A program made the position numbers and the translations under genes. From Gracilibacillus sp. YIM 98692 (GTDB taxonomy: Bacteria > Bacillota > Bacilli > Bacillales > Amphibacillaceae), in contig NZ_WIXM01000012.1 of NCBI RefSeq assembly GCF_010993965.1, positions 1-64,000 on the forward strand: a DNA stretch of 64,000 nucleotides. The letters are read 5' to 3'. This document shows, in pieces, positions 33,955 through 42,530 of the stretch; within the stretch, counting starts at the first letter, position 1, and each line of letters starts with the position of its first letter. A model generated the notes under the pieces. That model did not search any database, was not told where the DNA came from, and saw only the letters and a list, made by a program, of their open reading frames with translations.

Positions 33955-34282
33955 GATTGTTCACCGTGGCATATATATAAGGGCAACTAGTTAACTCCAA
34001 AAAAATAACAGCTATTTTTAAAAATAACGTTTTGCTTTTTTCATAAAAAGCACTTCACTTAAAATTGTTCGTACTTTGATTTTAATCCGTCATAAATTTA
34101 TTCCCCTTTTCAATATATAATTATCGATTAATTATATTCCACCAATTTTCCAAAAATATCAGAATGCCGAACATTCCTAGAGTATTAATCATACTATAAA
34201 TATCCTAAGTCATTGTAAGTTTAATCATGAAATTTGATATGTATGGTTTCATACTATGTTTAACAATATCTTTAAGGGTTTC

Positions 34283-34298
34283 ATTGAAAGCGTTTACC
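34283..34298. promoter_or_regulatory. CcpA cre site upstream of the secreted GH-like gene
   Basis: ATTGAAAGCGTTTACC matches the cre core TGAAAGCGTTTAC closely. It lies about 125 bases before the start codon, fitting carbon catabolite control of a glycan-degrading gene. Confidence 0.65.
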
Positions 34299-34324
34299 TA
34301 CAATTTATAACCTCGTCAGTTTTA

Positions 34325-34384
34325 GGTATATCGAACGATTATTGTATTTTACCTTTAGAAATAGATTGATTCGTTCGATATACC
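34325..34384. promoter_or_regulatory. Perfect 14-bp inverted repeat with 32-bp spacer
   Basis: GGTATATCGAACGA (34325-34338) and its exact reverse complement (34371-34384) lie just upstream of the ribosome binding site of the gene at 34422. It could be a paired operator for a regulator forming a loop, or a leader RNA stem. Confidence 0.65.
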
Positions 34385-34421
34385 AGATGTAAAAATAAAA
34401 AATAAAGGAGTTACATCAAAG

Positions 34422-35837
34422 ATGACATCCATTAAAAAATGGTCAATAGCTTTATTGATCATATTGTTCTTCGTCGGTTTGTTTTTGGGTTCAAAAGTTT
34501 TTGGGGAGAGTGCCATATATACGCAAAATGAAGTTATATGTGAAAGTTGTTGGGAGTTATCATATATGGATTATCAATCAGACGTATTCATTAACGGAAA
34601 AGAAGATGGAATCTTCCTTCCAACTTCATCACTGATCGCAGAAGCTTCAAGTGAAGATATTTATAATCACTATGCTGTTCGAGATGTTACATCTTCTGCA
34701 ACTGAGATTGGAGCAGATACAAAAAAGAGTCAAGACATTTCAACCCTTGTTACTATACAAGGCATAAGCGGAAGTACTCCAACTACGTACCTTAGCGGGA
34801 ACAACTTAGAGTTAAAAAATGTTGTAAAAAAACATTTAGAAATGAATGGCTTTGCCGTTAATATGGATTCAGATGGAACCAATCAAAGTTCTACCACAGA
34901 CGTTTCTATTACTTATACAGAAGCACAAGGCAAAGCTTTTTTTACTGACGGTAACCTAACTTCTTTCTTATCACTATCTGAAGCTGCCAAAACGCAAAAG
35001 TTCAAGGATTACACTAAATCCATACAAGATGCTATCCATGAATATAAAACAGAGAAGAATGTCTGGATCTGGGATCGTACCGCCGTCTCTGAAACGCCTG
35101 ATGAAACCATTAACTTTTTAGTCCAACACCACGTTGATAATCTTTACTTGCATTTTAATCCGCTAATTAAAGAAAGCTATCCTTATTTCATCCAAAAGGC
35201 GACAGAAAATGGGATGAAAGTCCATGCCTTAATGGGAGCTCCTCAATGGGGGCTTGAAGCTAATATTCCGGATGGGAAACATCGAATGGATTTAGTGAGA
35301 GAGTATAACGAAAATGCTCCAGCGGATGGAAAATTCATTGGGATTCATTTTGATATTGAACCCCATGTACTGGATGAATGGGATCAGGATCGTGCAGATG
35401 CTGTACAACAATGGGCAAATTCCGTACAAGAATATATTCAGTATGCGAAGGAGTTTGGATTTACTGTAGGTACTGATTTGCCATTTTGGACAGATGGACC
35501 AAGTGTGGAGCCGTATTATCCAGGCTTTTATCAAAAAATGATTGATATGAATGATTATGTAACGGTGATGGCTTATCGAAATACAGCGTTAGGATCCAAT
35601 AGCATCACTTCTTTATCTGAAAATGAAGTGTTATATGCGAATTCGCCAAAAGTAGAGATTGGGGTTGAACTAAAGCCACATTATTTAGATTATGTAAGCT
35701 TTGATGACAAAACGAATCTCGAAATGGAAAAAGAACTCGCCTTAGTAAGAGATTATTATAAAGATTTAAAGGCGATTGGTTTTAAAGGTATTACTTATCA
35801 CAGCTATCGAGAATGGAGAGATTTAACCAATCGATAA
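34422..35837 (+). CDS. Secreted TIM-barrel protein, putative glycoside hydrolase
   Basis: A 471-residue protein with an N-terminal signal/anchor segment (WSIALLIILFFVGLFLGS), so it should act outside the cell. The first ~170 residues form an unassigned domain with a CESCWE Cys pair. The C-terminal ~270 residues look like a TIM barrel: NVWIWDRTAV, DNLYLHFNP, GIHFDIEPH with likely catalytic Asp/Glu at a strand end, VTVMAYRN and GITYHSYREW. I cannot name the GH family. ATG follows AAAGGAG. A cre site and a long inverted repeat upstream indicate carbon-source control. Confidence 0.7.
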   Translation: MTSIKKWSIALLIILFFVGLFLGSKVFGESAIYTQNEVICESCWELSYMDYQSDVFINGKEDGIFLPTSSLIAEASSEDIYNHYAVRDVTSSATEIGADTKKSQDISTLVTIQGISGSTPTTYLSGNNLELKNVVKKHLEMNGFAVNMDSDGTNQSSTTDVSITYTEAQGKAFFTDGNLTSFLSLSEAAKTQKFKDYTKSIQDAIHEYKTEKNVWIWDRTAVSETPDETINFLVQHHVDNLYLHFNPLIKESYPYFIQKATENGMKVHALMGAPQWGLEANIPDGKHRMDLVREYNENAPADGKFIGIHFDIEPHVLDEWDQDRADAVQQWANSVQEYIQYAKEFGFTVGTDLPFWTDGPSVEPYYPGFYQKMIDMNDYVTVMAYRNTALGSNSITSLSENEVLYANSPKVEIGVELKPHYLDYVSFDDKTNLEMEKELALVRDYYKDLKAIGFKGITYHSYREWRDLTNR

Positions 35838-35877
35838 AGATTTCCCTAAAAAGTTGCCTCACAAAAATGAGTATATC

Positions 35878-35910
35878 ATCACCACTACCAAATGTAGTGG
35901 TGATTTATTT
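35878..35910 (+). terminator. Terminator of the GH-like gene
   Basis: ATCACCACTAC / GTAGTGGTGAT with a 5-base loop and TTATTT. Confidence 0.88.
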
Positions 35911-36091
35911 AATATGGGAACATCACGAGACATTAGTAAATGGTGAAGTTCCATGTCTAATCAGTGATATTTCCATAATCAATCTAACTATTCCCATCTT
36001 TGAGACAAGAGCCCGTACATTAATTTCTCATTTTTGGTAAATATAAAGATAATCATATATAGAACTATATCTTTTCAGAAAGGGTTCACAA

Positions 36092-36625
36092 ATGTCTAGC
36101 ATCCTTTTAATTTTTTTATTACAAATTATATTAGTACCAACATTATCTCTTCGAATTATTTTTGTTGTTAAGAATATGAGCGTATTTGCTTCTATTTTTG
36201 GATTTCTAGAAGCCTTAATTTATGTATTTGGTTTATCCATTGTCCTAAGCGGTGAGCAAAGTATTCCAGAGATGCTTGTTTATGCCTTGGGTTTTGCAGC
36301 GGGAATCTTTTTAGGAAATTACATTGAAAATAAATTGGCTTTAGGATATACAACTCTTACTGTTAACTTAATGAATATGAATACTGACCTGGTTTCAACT
36401 CTTCGGAACAATGGCTTCGGAGTAACCGTATTTGAAGGAATGGGAAAAGATAGTGTACGTTACCAGCTTCAGATTTTGACAAAAAGAAGCTTGGAAGAAA
36501 AAGTATTGCACATGATCGAAGAATATGAGCCGCATGCATTTATCATTTCATATGAACCACGTAGGTTTAAAGGGGGCTATCTATTAAAAGCGATGAAAAG
36601 AACAAAGAAAAAGAAAAGTCTATAA
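36092..36625 (+). CDS. yebE: UPF0316 membrane protein, YebE-like
   Basis: A 177-residue protein of the UPF0316/DUF2179 family. Two or three N-terminal membrane segments (with VPTLSLRIIFVVKNM) and the motif GFAAGIFLGNYIENKLALG lead into a soluble DUF2179 domain (NNGFGVTVFEGMGKDS), ending in a Lys-rich tail. Function unknown. Its TAA stop is the first TAA of the pseudoknot element that follows immediately, so that element has replaced the original 3' flank. Confidence 0.88.
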   Translation: MSSILLIFLLQIILVPTLSLRIIFVVKNMSVFASIFGFLEALIYVFGLSIVLSGEQSIPEMLVYALGFAAGIFLGNYIENKLALGYTTLTVNLMNMNTDLVSTLRNNGFGVTVFEGMGKDSVRYQLQILTKRSLEEKVLHMIEEYEPHAFIISYEPRRFKGGYLLKAMKRTKKKKSL

Positions 36626-36750
36626 AGAAAACTCGTCGATTGACAAGCCTTTGGCGAAGTCAGAGACGTAGTTGCTCTTATCTATCTTCCTAAAATGGTC
36701 TACTACGTCGAGTATTCTTCCTTGCTGACCATTTATACATTCTGATACGG
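36626..36750 (+). repeat. Pseudoknot element, copy 1
   Basis: It starts AAAGAAAACTCGTCGATTG (hairpin CTCGTC / GACAAG). Stem A is GACGTAGT (36665) with ACTACGTC (36702). Stem B is AAATGGTC (36693) with GACCATTT (36727). The arm order A-B-A-B gives an H-type pseudoknot. It ends TTCTGATACGG. It adjoins the stop codon of yebE and is in tandem with copy 2. Confidence 0.75.
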
Positions 36751-36878
36751 TAAAGAAAACTCGTCGATTGACGAGCCTTTGGCGAAGTCAGAGACGTAGT
36801 TGCGCTTATCTATCTTCCTAATCGTGGTATCTACGACGAATTTACTTCAACTGTAACACGATATAAATTCTGATCAGG
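36751..36878 (+). repeat. Pseudoknot element, copy 2
   Basis: Same start hairpin (CTCGTC / GACGAG) and stem A GACGTAG (36793) with CTACGAC (36831, one mismatch). Stem B has a wholly different sequence, ATCGTG (36821) with CACGAT (36857), and still pairs. This is good covariation evidence. The element ends TTCTGATCAGG. Confidence 0.75.
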
Positions 36879-36934
36879 AACTAAAGAACGTTTTTTTTAG
36901 ATTAACGTCACTTTAACATTCTTGTAGTTAAATT

Positions 36935-37035
36935 AACCTGCTTCCGCAGCACATGAGATCTTTTCAGTTCAATATTAGTATTCCAATCAATATGACGATC
37001 ATTTGATGACTGTCTTTTTAGCTCTTGTCCCTTTT
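36935..37035 (-). repeat. Shared 3' element, instance 8
   Basis: On the minus strand CTGTTCAAAAGGGACAAG, GCTAAAAAG, a hairpin GACAGTCAT / ATGATCGTC, and the edge GAAGCAGGTTAATTTAAC. It directly follows the gene 37042-37599. Confidence 0.55.
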
Positions 37036-37041
37036 GAACAG

Positions 37042-37599
37042 CTATTTATTTACGATTCTTCTAATAAATTTTGTAAACCAAAAAGAAATAAACGCTATTA
37101 CTATATCGATGAGGAAAATGTAGAAATTATTCAATCCTTTATTAAATTCCAGCAATCCTAAATGGACTTCTATCGTAGCAAAACCAAATGCAAATCCTGC
37201 ACTTAATATTATAGTATATAAATAGAAGTTTTTCTTATTATTAGAACAATATTGATATATAAGTAAGAAGCCTACCGGAAGTGCTGAAGCAGTCATATTT
37301 AGTGCCATAGGTAATACTGGTGTAAGAAAATATGTGTGAACGAAATAGCCGTACCTTTCGAGTACAATATCCATGTATGTCCAAAGCATATGAACAGTAT
37401 AACCAAAGAAGAACAGCTCAAATATTCTTTTTCTATCTACGGTAAAGTAGAGCAAGATCAAGGGAAATATTAATAAAGAAACTACCATCCAAAATTGCCA
37501 AGTTCCTAAGTTGGAGTAATTACTCCAATAAGATGATATTAACGAATTTAACTCTTCGCTCTTGCCATAAATCTGTTCCCAATACTCCCTATATTCCAT
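37042..37599 (-). CDS. CBO0543-like membrane protein
   Basis: A 185-residue membrane protein. A polar N-terminus (EYWEQIYGKSEELNSL) is followed by about five hydrophobic segments with conserved-looking HMLWTYMDIVLERYG and AGFAFGFATIEV. The length and pattern fit the uncharacterised CBO0543 family. It is a likely distant paralogue of the proteins at 14999-15469 and 21559-22485. ATG follows AGGAGG. A shared 3' element follows the stop. Confidence 0.65.
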   Translation of the reverse strand: MEYREYWEQIYGKSEELNSLISSYWSNYSNLGTWQFWMVVSLLIFPLILLYFTVDRKRIFELFFFGYTVHMLWTYMDIVLERYGYFVHTYFLTPVLPMALNMTASALPVGFLLIYQYCSNNKKNFYLYTIILSAGFAFGFATIEVHLGLLEFNKGLNNFYIFLIDIVIAFISFWFTKFIRRIVNK

Positions 37600-37698
37600 A
37601 ATAAGCCTCCTTTTATTTTTAGCATTTCCATAACTTGGACACTAATACAAGGAATATATTGATGAATGTTTGGCATAATTTGGCCCTGCTGCGTTAGT

Positions 37699-37874
37699 AC
37701 GGACACTGAGTACCTTATTTCTAGAAAAATAACATTTTCGAAGGAGGTTTCGGACATCAGGTACGTTATATGCTCATATGGAAAAACGAATGCCTTTTCT
37801 CTGAATAAAGGAACCAATGTCCATTAGTCATCTAAAAACACCTTTTTTGATACAAATAAAGGAACAGATGTCCG
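37699..37874. repeat. Four-unit GGACAT element, copy 2
   Basis: Forward units at 37700 and 37751 and reverse units at 37817 and 37868, each pair exactly 51 bases apart. The reverse units read AAATAAAGGAAC before ATGTCC. A 89-codon minus-strand frame crossing it is spurious. Confidence 0.78.
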
Positions 37875-37939
37875 CCGACCGCAGCAAAAAAGAAATCCCA
37901 ACTCACTAAGAGAATGTATAACACTAACATCAGCAACAT

Positions 37940-38533
37940 TCATTGAAGCGGGTCTTTTTCCTGTACTTCTTCCACCTGGTTAAAAAGATTTTGATTAAGA
38001 TCGCTGGATCGCGAATTAAAAGTAACTGGTGCACCTACTTTTTGCCCAATCATCTCAATTGCTCTTTTGATGTCATCGATATCTTTCTGTGTAGCTGGTT
38101 GATCTAATAACTCCAACCCTATTTCACCACTCACTTCTAATGTGACTGATTTAAGTTTCGTTATATCGTTTATTTTTTTTACTCTTAACTTCATCTTTAA
38201 TTCATCTTCTGTAATTCGAGCTTTCTTCAAATTTTTATGTAAGACTTCTCCATTCTGCACAACAAGTAGCGGCTCACCCATTACCCATTTTTGAACCTTT
38301 GGAATATAAATTTGCAGAACGGAAACCAAAATAACACCCAGAACAATCAACATGCCATGATAAACGCTAATCCAGGGATCTTCTGATTTTAACGGATGAA
38401 CTAAAACGGTACCAATTCCAATCATAATAACTACTTCACTGGGTGTCGCTTGAGAAATTGTTCGTTTCCCACCAAATCTCAACAAAATAAGTGCCGCAGA
38501 AAAATAAATAATTGCCTGTATCCAACCTGGCAT
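37940..38533 (-). CDS. DUF421 membrane protein
   Basis: A 197-residue protein with three N-terminal membrane segments (AIIYFSAALILLRFGGKRT and VVIMIGIGTVLVHP), then a cytosolic DUF421 domain with GEPLLVVQNGEVLHKNLKKARIT. This fits the YetF/YrbG-type family. The start ATG follows AGGAGG. A second, more typical DUF421 protein is encoded at 51085-51783. Function unknown. Confidence 0.85.
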   Translation of the reverse strand: MPGWIQAIIYFSAALILLRFGGKRTISQATPSEVVIMIGIGTVLVHPLKSEDPWISVYHGMLIVLGVILVSVLQIYIPKVQKWVMGEPLLVVQNGEVLHKNLKKARITEDELKMKLRVKKINDITKLKSVTLEVSGEIGLELLDQPATQKDIDDIKRAIEMIGQKVGAPVTFNSRSSDLNQNLFNQVEEVQEKDPLQ

Positions 38534-38683
38534 AATAATACCTCCTTACCCCTATATCATTTGTTACAAAAATTTATTTATAAGGAGATTTTAAATTTTT
38601 CATGCCAGGCCCCCGATTTTATGGGTGATTTTCTTAAATCGCAAGTTGACATAACACTCTTTTTAACACAGTTTTCTTCTTTT

Positions 38684-38722
38684 TTAAATAATTAAGCGAT
38701 TCCTCTAATTGAAGAATCGCAC
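38684..38722 (-). terminator. Terminator/hairpin of the array, instance 9
   Basis: On the minus strand GCGATTCTTCAA / GAGGAATCGC followed by TTAATTATTT, about 20 bases after the stop of the gene 38744-38875. Confidence 0.6.
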
Positions 38723-38743
38723 CTATTTTGCAATAAGAGATGG

Positions 38744-38875
38744 CTAATTTTGGTAACAAGTCTCATATTCGTATTTCATTAACAAGCTTTTACAAGCCAA
38801 ACCATTTTCGTGATAAATCTCTTTACCAATTTCTAATTTGATAATACCCCCGTTCTTAAGTTCAATAACAATCAT
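38744..38875 (-). CDS. Short hypothetical protein
   Basis: About 43 residues from the ATG at 38875 (MIVIELKNGGIIKLEIGK, then CKSLLMKYEYETCYQN). The longer frame from 38947 begins inside the terminator of the previous gene and is unlikely. It predicts small beta strands. The ribosome binding site is weak, so translation is uncertain. Confidence 0.4.
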   Translation of the reverse strand: MIVIELKNGGIIKLEIGKEIYHENGLACKSLLMKYEYETCYQN

Positions 38876-38911
38876 CTCAAATAATATTTCTTCACGTAAA
38901 TTGCCATTCAG

Positions 38912-38945
38912 TAAAAAAAGCGTATTTGCTTGTTGCAGATACGCC
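38912..38945 (-). terminator. Terminator of the gene at 38979-39269
   Basis: On the minus strand GCGTAT / ATACGC with a 13-base loop followed by seven T. It is preceded by AAAAGGTGGC, the same lead-in as the shared 3' elements. Confidence 0.75.
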
Positions 38946-38978
38946 ACCTTTTAGCATAAAAATTTTTGTTTGTAAATT

Positions 38979-39269
38979 TCATTTTGGTTTTGAAAATATA
39001 TACCCAGCTAATGAAACTAAAGCGAGAATTAAGGAAATATAAAAAATGAATTCAACTTCTGAATGCTTTATTGTTAATACCCCTAAGTATTTCATCCTTT
39101 TACCTTCGTTTAAAATTGGATCAAGATAAAGAGCATTAATTATGGAAAGAACAATGATGGAAAAAAATATCTGATTATAAAAAGTTCGTTTGTTAACCTC
39201 CATTTTGTAGAAAAATACAAAAAAGAAGAGGGAACACATTCCTAAAATAAACACTAAGATAATTAACAC
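38979..39269 (-). CDS. Three-span membrane protein
   Basis: A 96-residue membrane protein with hydrophobic segments LIILVFILGMCSLFFFVFF, QIFFSIIVLSIINALYL and FIFYISLILALVSLAGYIF, joined by short polar loops. No family recognised. It is a typical member of the short minus-strand gene array, with its own terminator. Confidence 0.6.
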   Translation of the reverse strand: MLIILVFILGMCSLFFFVFFYKMEVNKRTFYNQIFFSIIVLSIINALYLDPILNEGKRMKYLGVLTIKHSEVEFIFYISLILALVSLAGYIFSKPK

Positions 39270-39324
39270 AACAACTCCCCCCTAAGTTATAACACGTGCA
39301 TATTATTTCCTGCTTACCTGCTGC

Positions 39325-39440
39325 ATTATATCAACACTTCTATATCCCAAAAACCACAATTGATTTTTCATACCTGAAAAAGACGATCAGATTGATAATC
39401 CCCTTCTTGACGCCTGTTAATTGAATAAGACATTTTCAAT
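39325..39440 (-). repeat. Shared 3' element, instance 10
   Basis: On the minus strand TATTCAATTAACAGGCGTC, AAGAAGGGG, a hairpin GATTATCA / TGATCGTC with TTTTTC, and further on the edge GCAGCAGGTAAGCAGG. Confidence 0.55.
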
Positions 39441-39496
39441 ATCGAACAAACCGTTATCGTGTAAGTATTTTTGTGTATCACTATCAAAATCAACAA

Positions 39497-40132
39497 CTAA
39501 ATTACCCAAAAATCATCAGATAAACTGTATTCATCGTAATGGTTTCGAAACTGCTGTCTATTAAAGACTAAATCACCTTGTTTATCCGTTACACCGAATA
39601 CATTGTTTTTTACCGAACTTACCCATAATGAATTCAATTCTTTCAACTTCATAACTTTTTGTTTCATATCATCATTAAGTTCGATTTTTATCTCATCCAA
39701 GTTACTACTATCTATACTTTCCTCTCTAATCATTTCACCAAAAAAAGCACTTATTTCTTGAGCAACTCCAGCGGTTGTATTTTGTGTAGTTCCGTGCTCT
39801 AAATGTTCAAACCTTTTCGCTAGACCATCATATTTTTGATAAAGCTTCATCACACTACCGCTATTGTTTGCTAGAAAGTAAGCATCTCCTTTAGTTATGA
39901 CTTCTTCATCTAATATATTTTCATATATTTTTTGACTATCAACAATTGCATTAACTAATTGTTGCATATCATTTTTAACACTTACTGAGATATATGCTTC
40001 GTACATTTTTTTATCTTTATATTGGGAATAGCCTATAAAAACTAAAACTACGATAATAAGTGCAACAAGTAAACCTTTATAATATTTCGTTATAAAAATA
40101 GCACGTCCCCCCCTATTCCTAAGTATTATCAC
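39497..40132 (-). CDS. Single-span hypothetical protein
   Basis: Up to 211 residues. One membrane segment (GLLVALIIVVLVFIGYS) near the N-terminus precedes a soluble, charged domain of about 170 residues facing outside by the positive-inside rule. No family recognised. The start is unclear: the first codons lie over a GGGGGGG stretch that may be the ribosome binding site, with translation beginning near residue 12. It follows the MFS gene by two bases, so the two are probably co-transcribed. Confidence 0.55.
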   Translation of the reverse strand: MIILRNRGGRAIFITKYYKGLLVALIIVVLVFIGYSQYKDKKMYEAYISVSVKNDMQQLVNAIVDSQKIYENILDEEVITKGDAYFLANNSGSVMKLYQKYDGLAKRFEHLEHGTTQNTTAGVAQEISAFFGEMIREESIDSSNLDEIKIELNDDMKQKVMKLKELNSLWVSSVKNNVFGVTDKQGDLVFNRQQFRNHYDEYSLSDDFWVI

Positions 40133-40134
40133 TT

Positions 40135-41283
40135 TTACCTAGATAGTTTTACCTTCAAACCACCTAACAACACCACAACACCTAATATCCAGAATACACT
40201 TGCTATGCTTGCTATTTGTGCAATACCTCCAAAAAGGACTGGTCCGGAAAGCTGTGTTAAGCGATTACCTGTTAACCTTAATCCCAATCCTTCCCCCACT
40301 CGTTCCTCAGGTAAGGCCTCAACGGTTGTTGATATCGACAATGGCTGCCCAATCCCTAACCCAAGTCCAAGAATGAAGGATAACATTCCTAATAATAGGG
40401 CACTATGAAAGAACGGTAATAGGATAAATAAAACACTTGAAGCAAATATAGAAGCTAGCATAATCTTCTTTACACTATATTTGTCAGATAACTTAGACAT
40501 AAAAAAACGAATAAATATACCACCCAATGCATTTAGAGAAACAATCAATCCTATCGTTGAACTAGATAGTCCATACTCCTGAGCTAATAATGGAAAATAG
40601 GCAGTGTACATATCTTTTCCTAACAAAATAAGGACACTAACTAAAAAAGCGACTCTCAAATTTTTAATTTTTAGTAGTCGGAGAGAGTGAAGTAAATTAG
40701 GATGTTGTTTGGAACTTTTGGTTGCGGCTTTTTCTTTGATAAATATAGAAAGAATGCTAGCAAGTAGACCAAAGCAGGATAAGAATCCAAAGGCAACGGG
40801 ATAGCTCCAAATATCTGCAATGACTCCACCCAACATTGGTCCTGTAAAGCTTCCTAATGCAACTCCAATACTAAAAATCATAATACCTTCATTTTTATTC
40901 CCTGTGTGACTAACAGATGTTTGAGCAGAAACAGCAAATACGGTATGAGAAATACCAACGATGATTTGAGATATGTAAATAAAGAATAAACTTGGTAAAA
41001 AAAGAGGTAAGCTTAACGCAATTGCAGTAAAGAATGCGCTGATTATTAGTGGTTTCTTATAACCTATTCGATCAACTAGCTGCCCCATCTTAATAGCAAA
41101 GAAAAAAGGAAGCAGCGCAAAGAGAGCGACAATAACACCAATCTCTGCTTTATTCGCTTGTAATTGATCAGATAGTAACGGCACCAATGGTCGTGTACCC
41201 GCCATACCTGTAAAAAAAATAAGTGCAATCAATAAAATTCCATACTTGTTAAAAAAACTGCCAATACTCTGCAAATATGCCAC
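40135..41283 (-). CDS. Major facilitator superfamily transporter
   Basis: A 382-residue membrane transporter with 12 predicted spans. The MFS loop motif appears as GQLVDRIGYKKPLIIS near residue 66, with a second copy MSKLSDKYSVKKIMLAS near 265. The central loop is charged (KEKAATKSSKQHP). Its length and motif fit drug or metabolite efflux permeases. No regulator is adjacent and the substrate is unknown. It may form an operon with the downstream single-span protein. Confidence 0.9.
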   Translation of the reverse strand: MAYLQSIGSFFNKYGILLIALIFFTGMAGTRPLVPLLSDQLQANKAEIGVIVALFALLPFFFAIKMGQLVDRIGYKKPLIISAFFTAIALSLPLFLPSLFFIYISQIIVGISHTVFAVSAQTSVSHTGNKNEGIMIFSIGVALGSFTGPMLGGVIADIWSYPVAFGFLSCFGLLASILSIFIKEKAATKSSKQHPNLLHSLRLLKIKNLRVAFLVSVLILLGKDMYTAYFPLLAQEYGLSSSTIGLIVSLNALGGIFIRFFMSKLSDKYSVKKIMLASIFASSVLFILLPFFHSALLLGMLSFILGLGLGIGQPLSISTTVEALPEERVGEGLGLRLTGNRLTQLSGPVLFGGIAQIASIASVFWILGVVVLLGGLKVKLSR

Positions 41284-41349
41284 CTACTTTTATGTGATTC
41301 CCCTTATTTTACCATTTTGTATGTTTTTAAGGTTAATATTTAGCTTCCT

Positions 41350-41440
41350 GTCGAGAACGTAAAGATCAAAAGAGAGAATCGCCACGATAGACGATCCTCT
41401 TGTTTAATTGCATCTCTTTAGTGGATTAAAGAAAGGCTAC
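41350..41440 (-). repeat. Shared 3' element, instance 11
   Basis: On the minus strand TGCAATTAAACAAGAGG, then a hairpin GAGGATCGTC / GCGATTCTC and CTTTTGATC. It lies between the gene ending at 41470 and the MFS gene. Confidence 0.5.
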
Positions 41441-41469
41441 TTTTTGCTGCAGTCTTTAAGAAAAAAACT

Positions 41470-41952
41470 TTACTTATTTAGAGGAATTTCTGCCATTACC
41501 TTTACACCATCCATAATAATTAAAGTTCCATCCAATGCCTTTTGTTTAACATTTTCAAAATCAGTATCTTGACTTTCTTTTATTTTCATTTGATATTCTG
41601 CATGGAATTGACCTTCTTCTCCCGGTTTTAAAACTACACTTCCGCCACCACCCCTATAGACCATCTTTTTGTATTTAGTGTCTTTTTCCATTTCCATATG
41701 ATCGGCTAAACTGGAATTTGGTCTTACAGCAATGTTTAAACTTAAATGATGGTGTCCTGGATAATCTTGATTACCACCAACTCTACTTTTGCCTTGGTTT
41801 TTTATTGTAAAATCATAACGTAACACTCGTTCAGACTTAATAATGGTAACCTCTACATCTTTTAATTTAAGGTTAGTGTCATTTGAATCAAACCCAAGTA
41901 AAATCATTGAAGCAAAACACATAATCAATAGTAATAACAACCGTTTCATCAT
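41470..41952 (-). CDS. Secreted hypothetical protein
   Basis: About 160 residues from the ATG at 41952, which follows GGAGGGTTT; the 18 upstream codons in frame are not needed. An N-terminal signal (KRLLLLLIMCFASMILLGF) is followed by a beta-rich domain with LRYDFTIKNQGKSRVGG, a GGGGSVVLKPGEEG turn and HHHLSLNI. No lipobox is evident. Family unknown. Confidence 0.65.
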   Translation of the reverse strand: MMKRLLLLLIMCFASMILLGFDSNDTNLKLKDVEVTIIKSERVLRYDFTIKNQGKSRVGGNQDYPGHHHLSLNIAVRPNSSLADHMEMEKDTKYKKMVYRGGGGSVVLKPGEEGQFHAEYQMKIKESQDTDFENVKQKALDGTLIIMDGVKVMAEIPLNK

Positions 41953-42187
41953 AAACCCTCCAAAACCTTTTTGATTAGTGTTCCGCGGTATTTTCCACAC
42001 ATACATATCTGATTTTTATCATTATTTTTGTTTATGAGTTCGATTTTCAGAAAACCTTATCTTTTATTTATGGCTTTTTTTACTAAGTCTACCAGTTGGT
42101 CAATATATTCATCAATTCTGTTCATTGCCCTCTGTAATTTCAGCTATCCTATTATGTGTTTATTGGCATTCAAAGAAAATGTAAGAG

Positions 42188-42496
42188 CTAACGTAATTTC
42201 AGCTTTCTCAATTCCTCTTTAGGAATGTCTCTATGTTTATAATCAACAAGCTCGATATCGCTACCTTTTATTCGAAAAGTTATCGTTTCTTCACCATACG
42301 GCGGATTATGAGCACCTTCGTAAGTTTGAACTTGGACAGTTACAACAAAAACATTGTTCTTTTCATCGTTATCAATTTTTAATATTTTTTCAAAACCACG
42401 ATACCAAGGTCTTTCAACCATATTTGTAATTGATTCTAAATAATTCACCTCAACTTTATAATGGGACAGTTGAGATGATTTTATTAGTTTATTCAA
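42188..42496 (-). pseudogene. Truncated remnant of a small extracellular protein gene (DUF3888-like)
   Basis: The frame reads NMVERPWYRGFEKILKIDND, then VFVVTVQVQTYEGAHNPPYG and IELVDYKHRDIP. It recalls the C-terminal part of DUF3888-type secreted proteins of Bacillus. The first ~18 residues lack a signal peptide and look like unrelated sequence, and the start is TTG without a clear ribosome binding site. I judge it a 5'-truncated gene. If it is translated, it would be a 102-residue cytosolic protein. Confidence 0.5.
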
Positions 42497-42530
42497 TAAT
42501 TCTGCTATTTAGCATAATTACATTTATTCA

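Noticed and set aside
37548-37817. 89-codon minus-strand frame
   Set aside because: Made of the four-unit GGACAT element and the start of the membrane protein gene in another frame.
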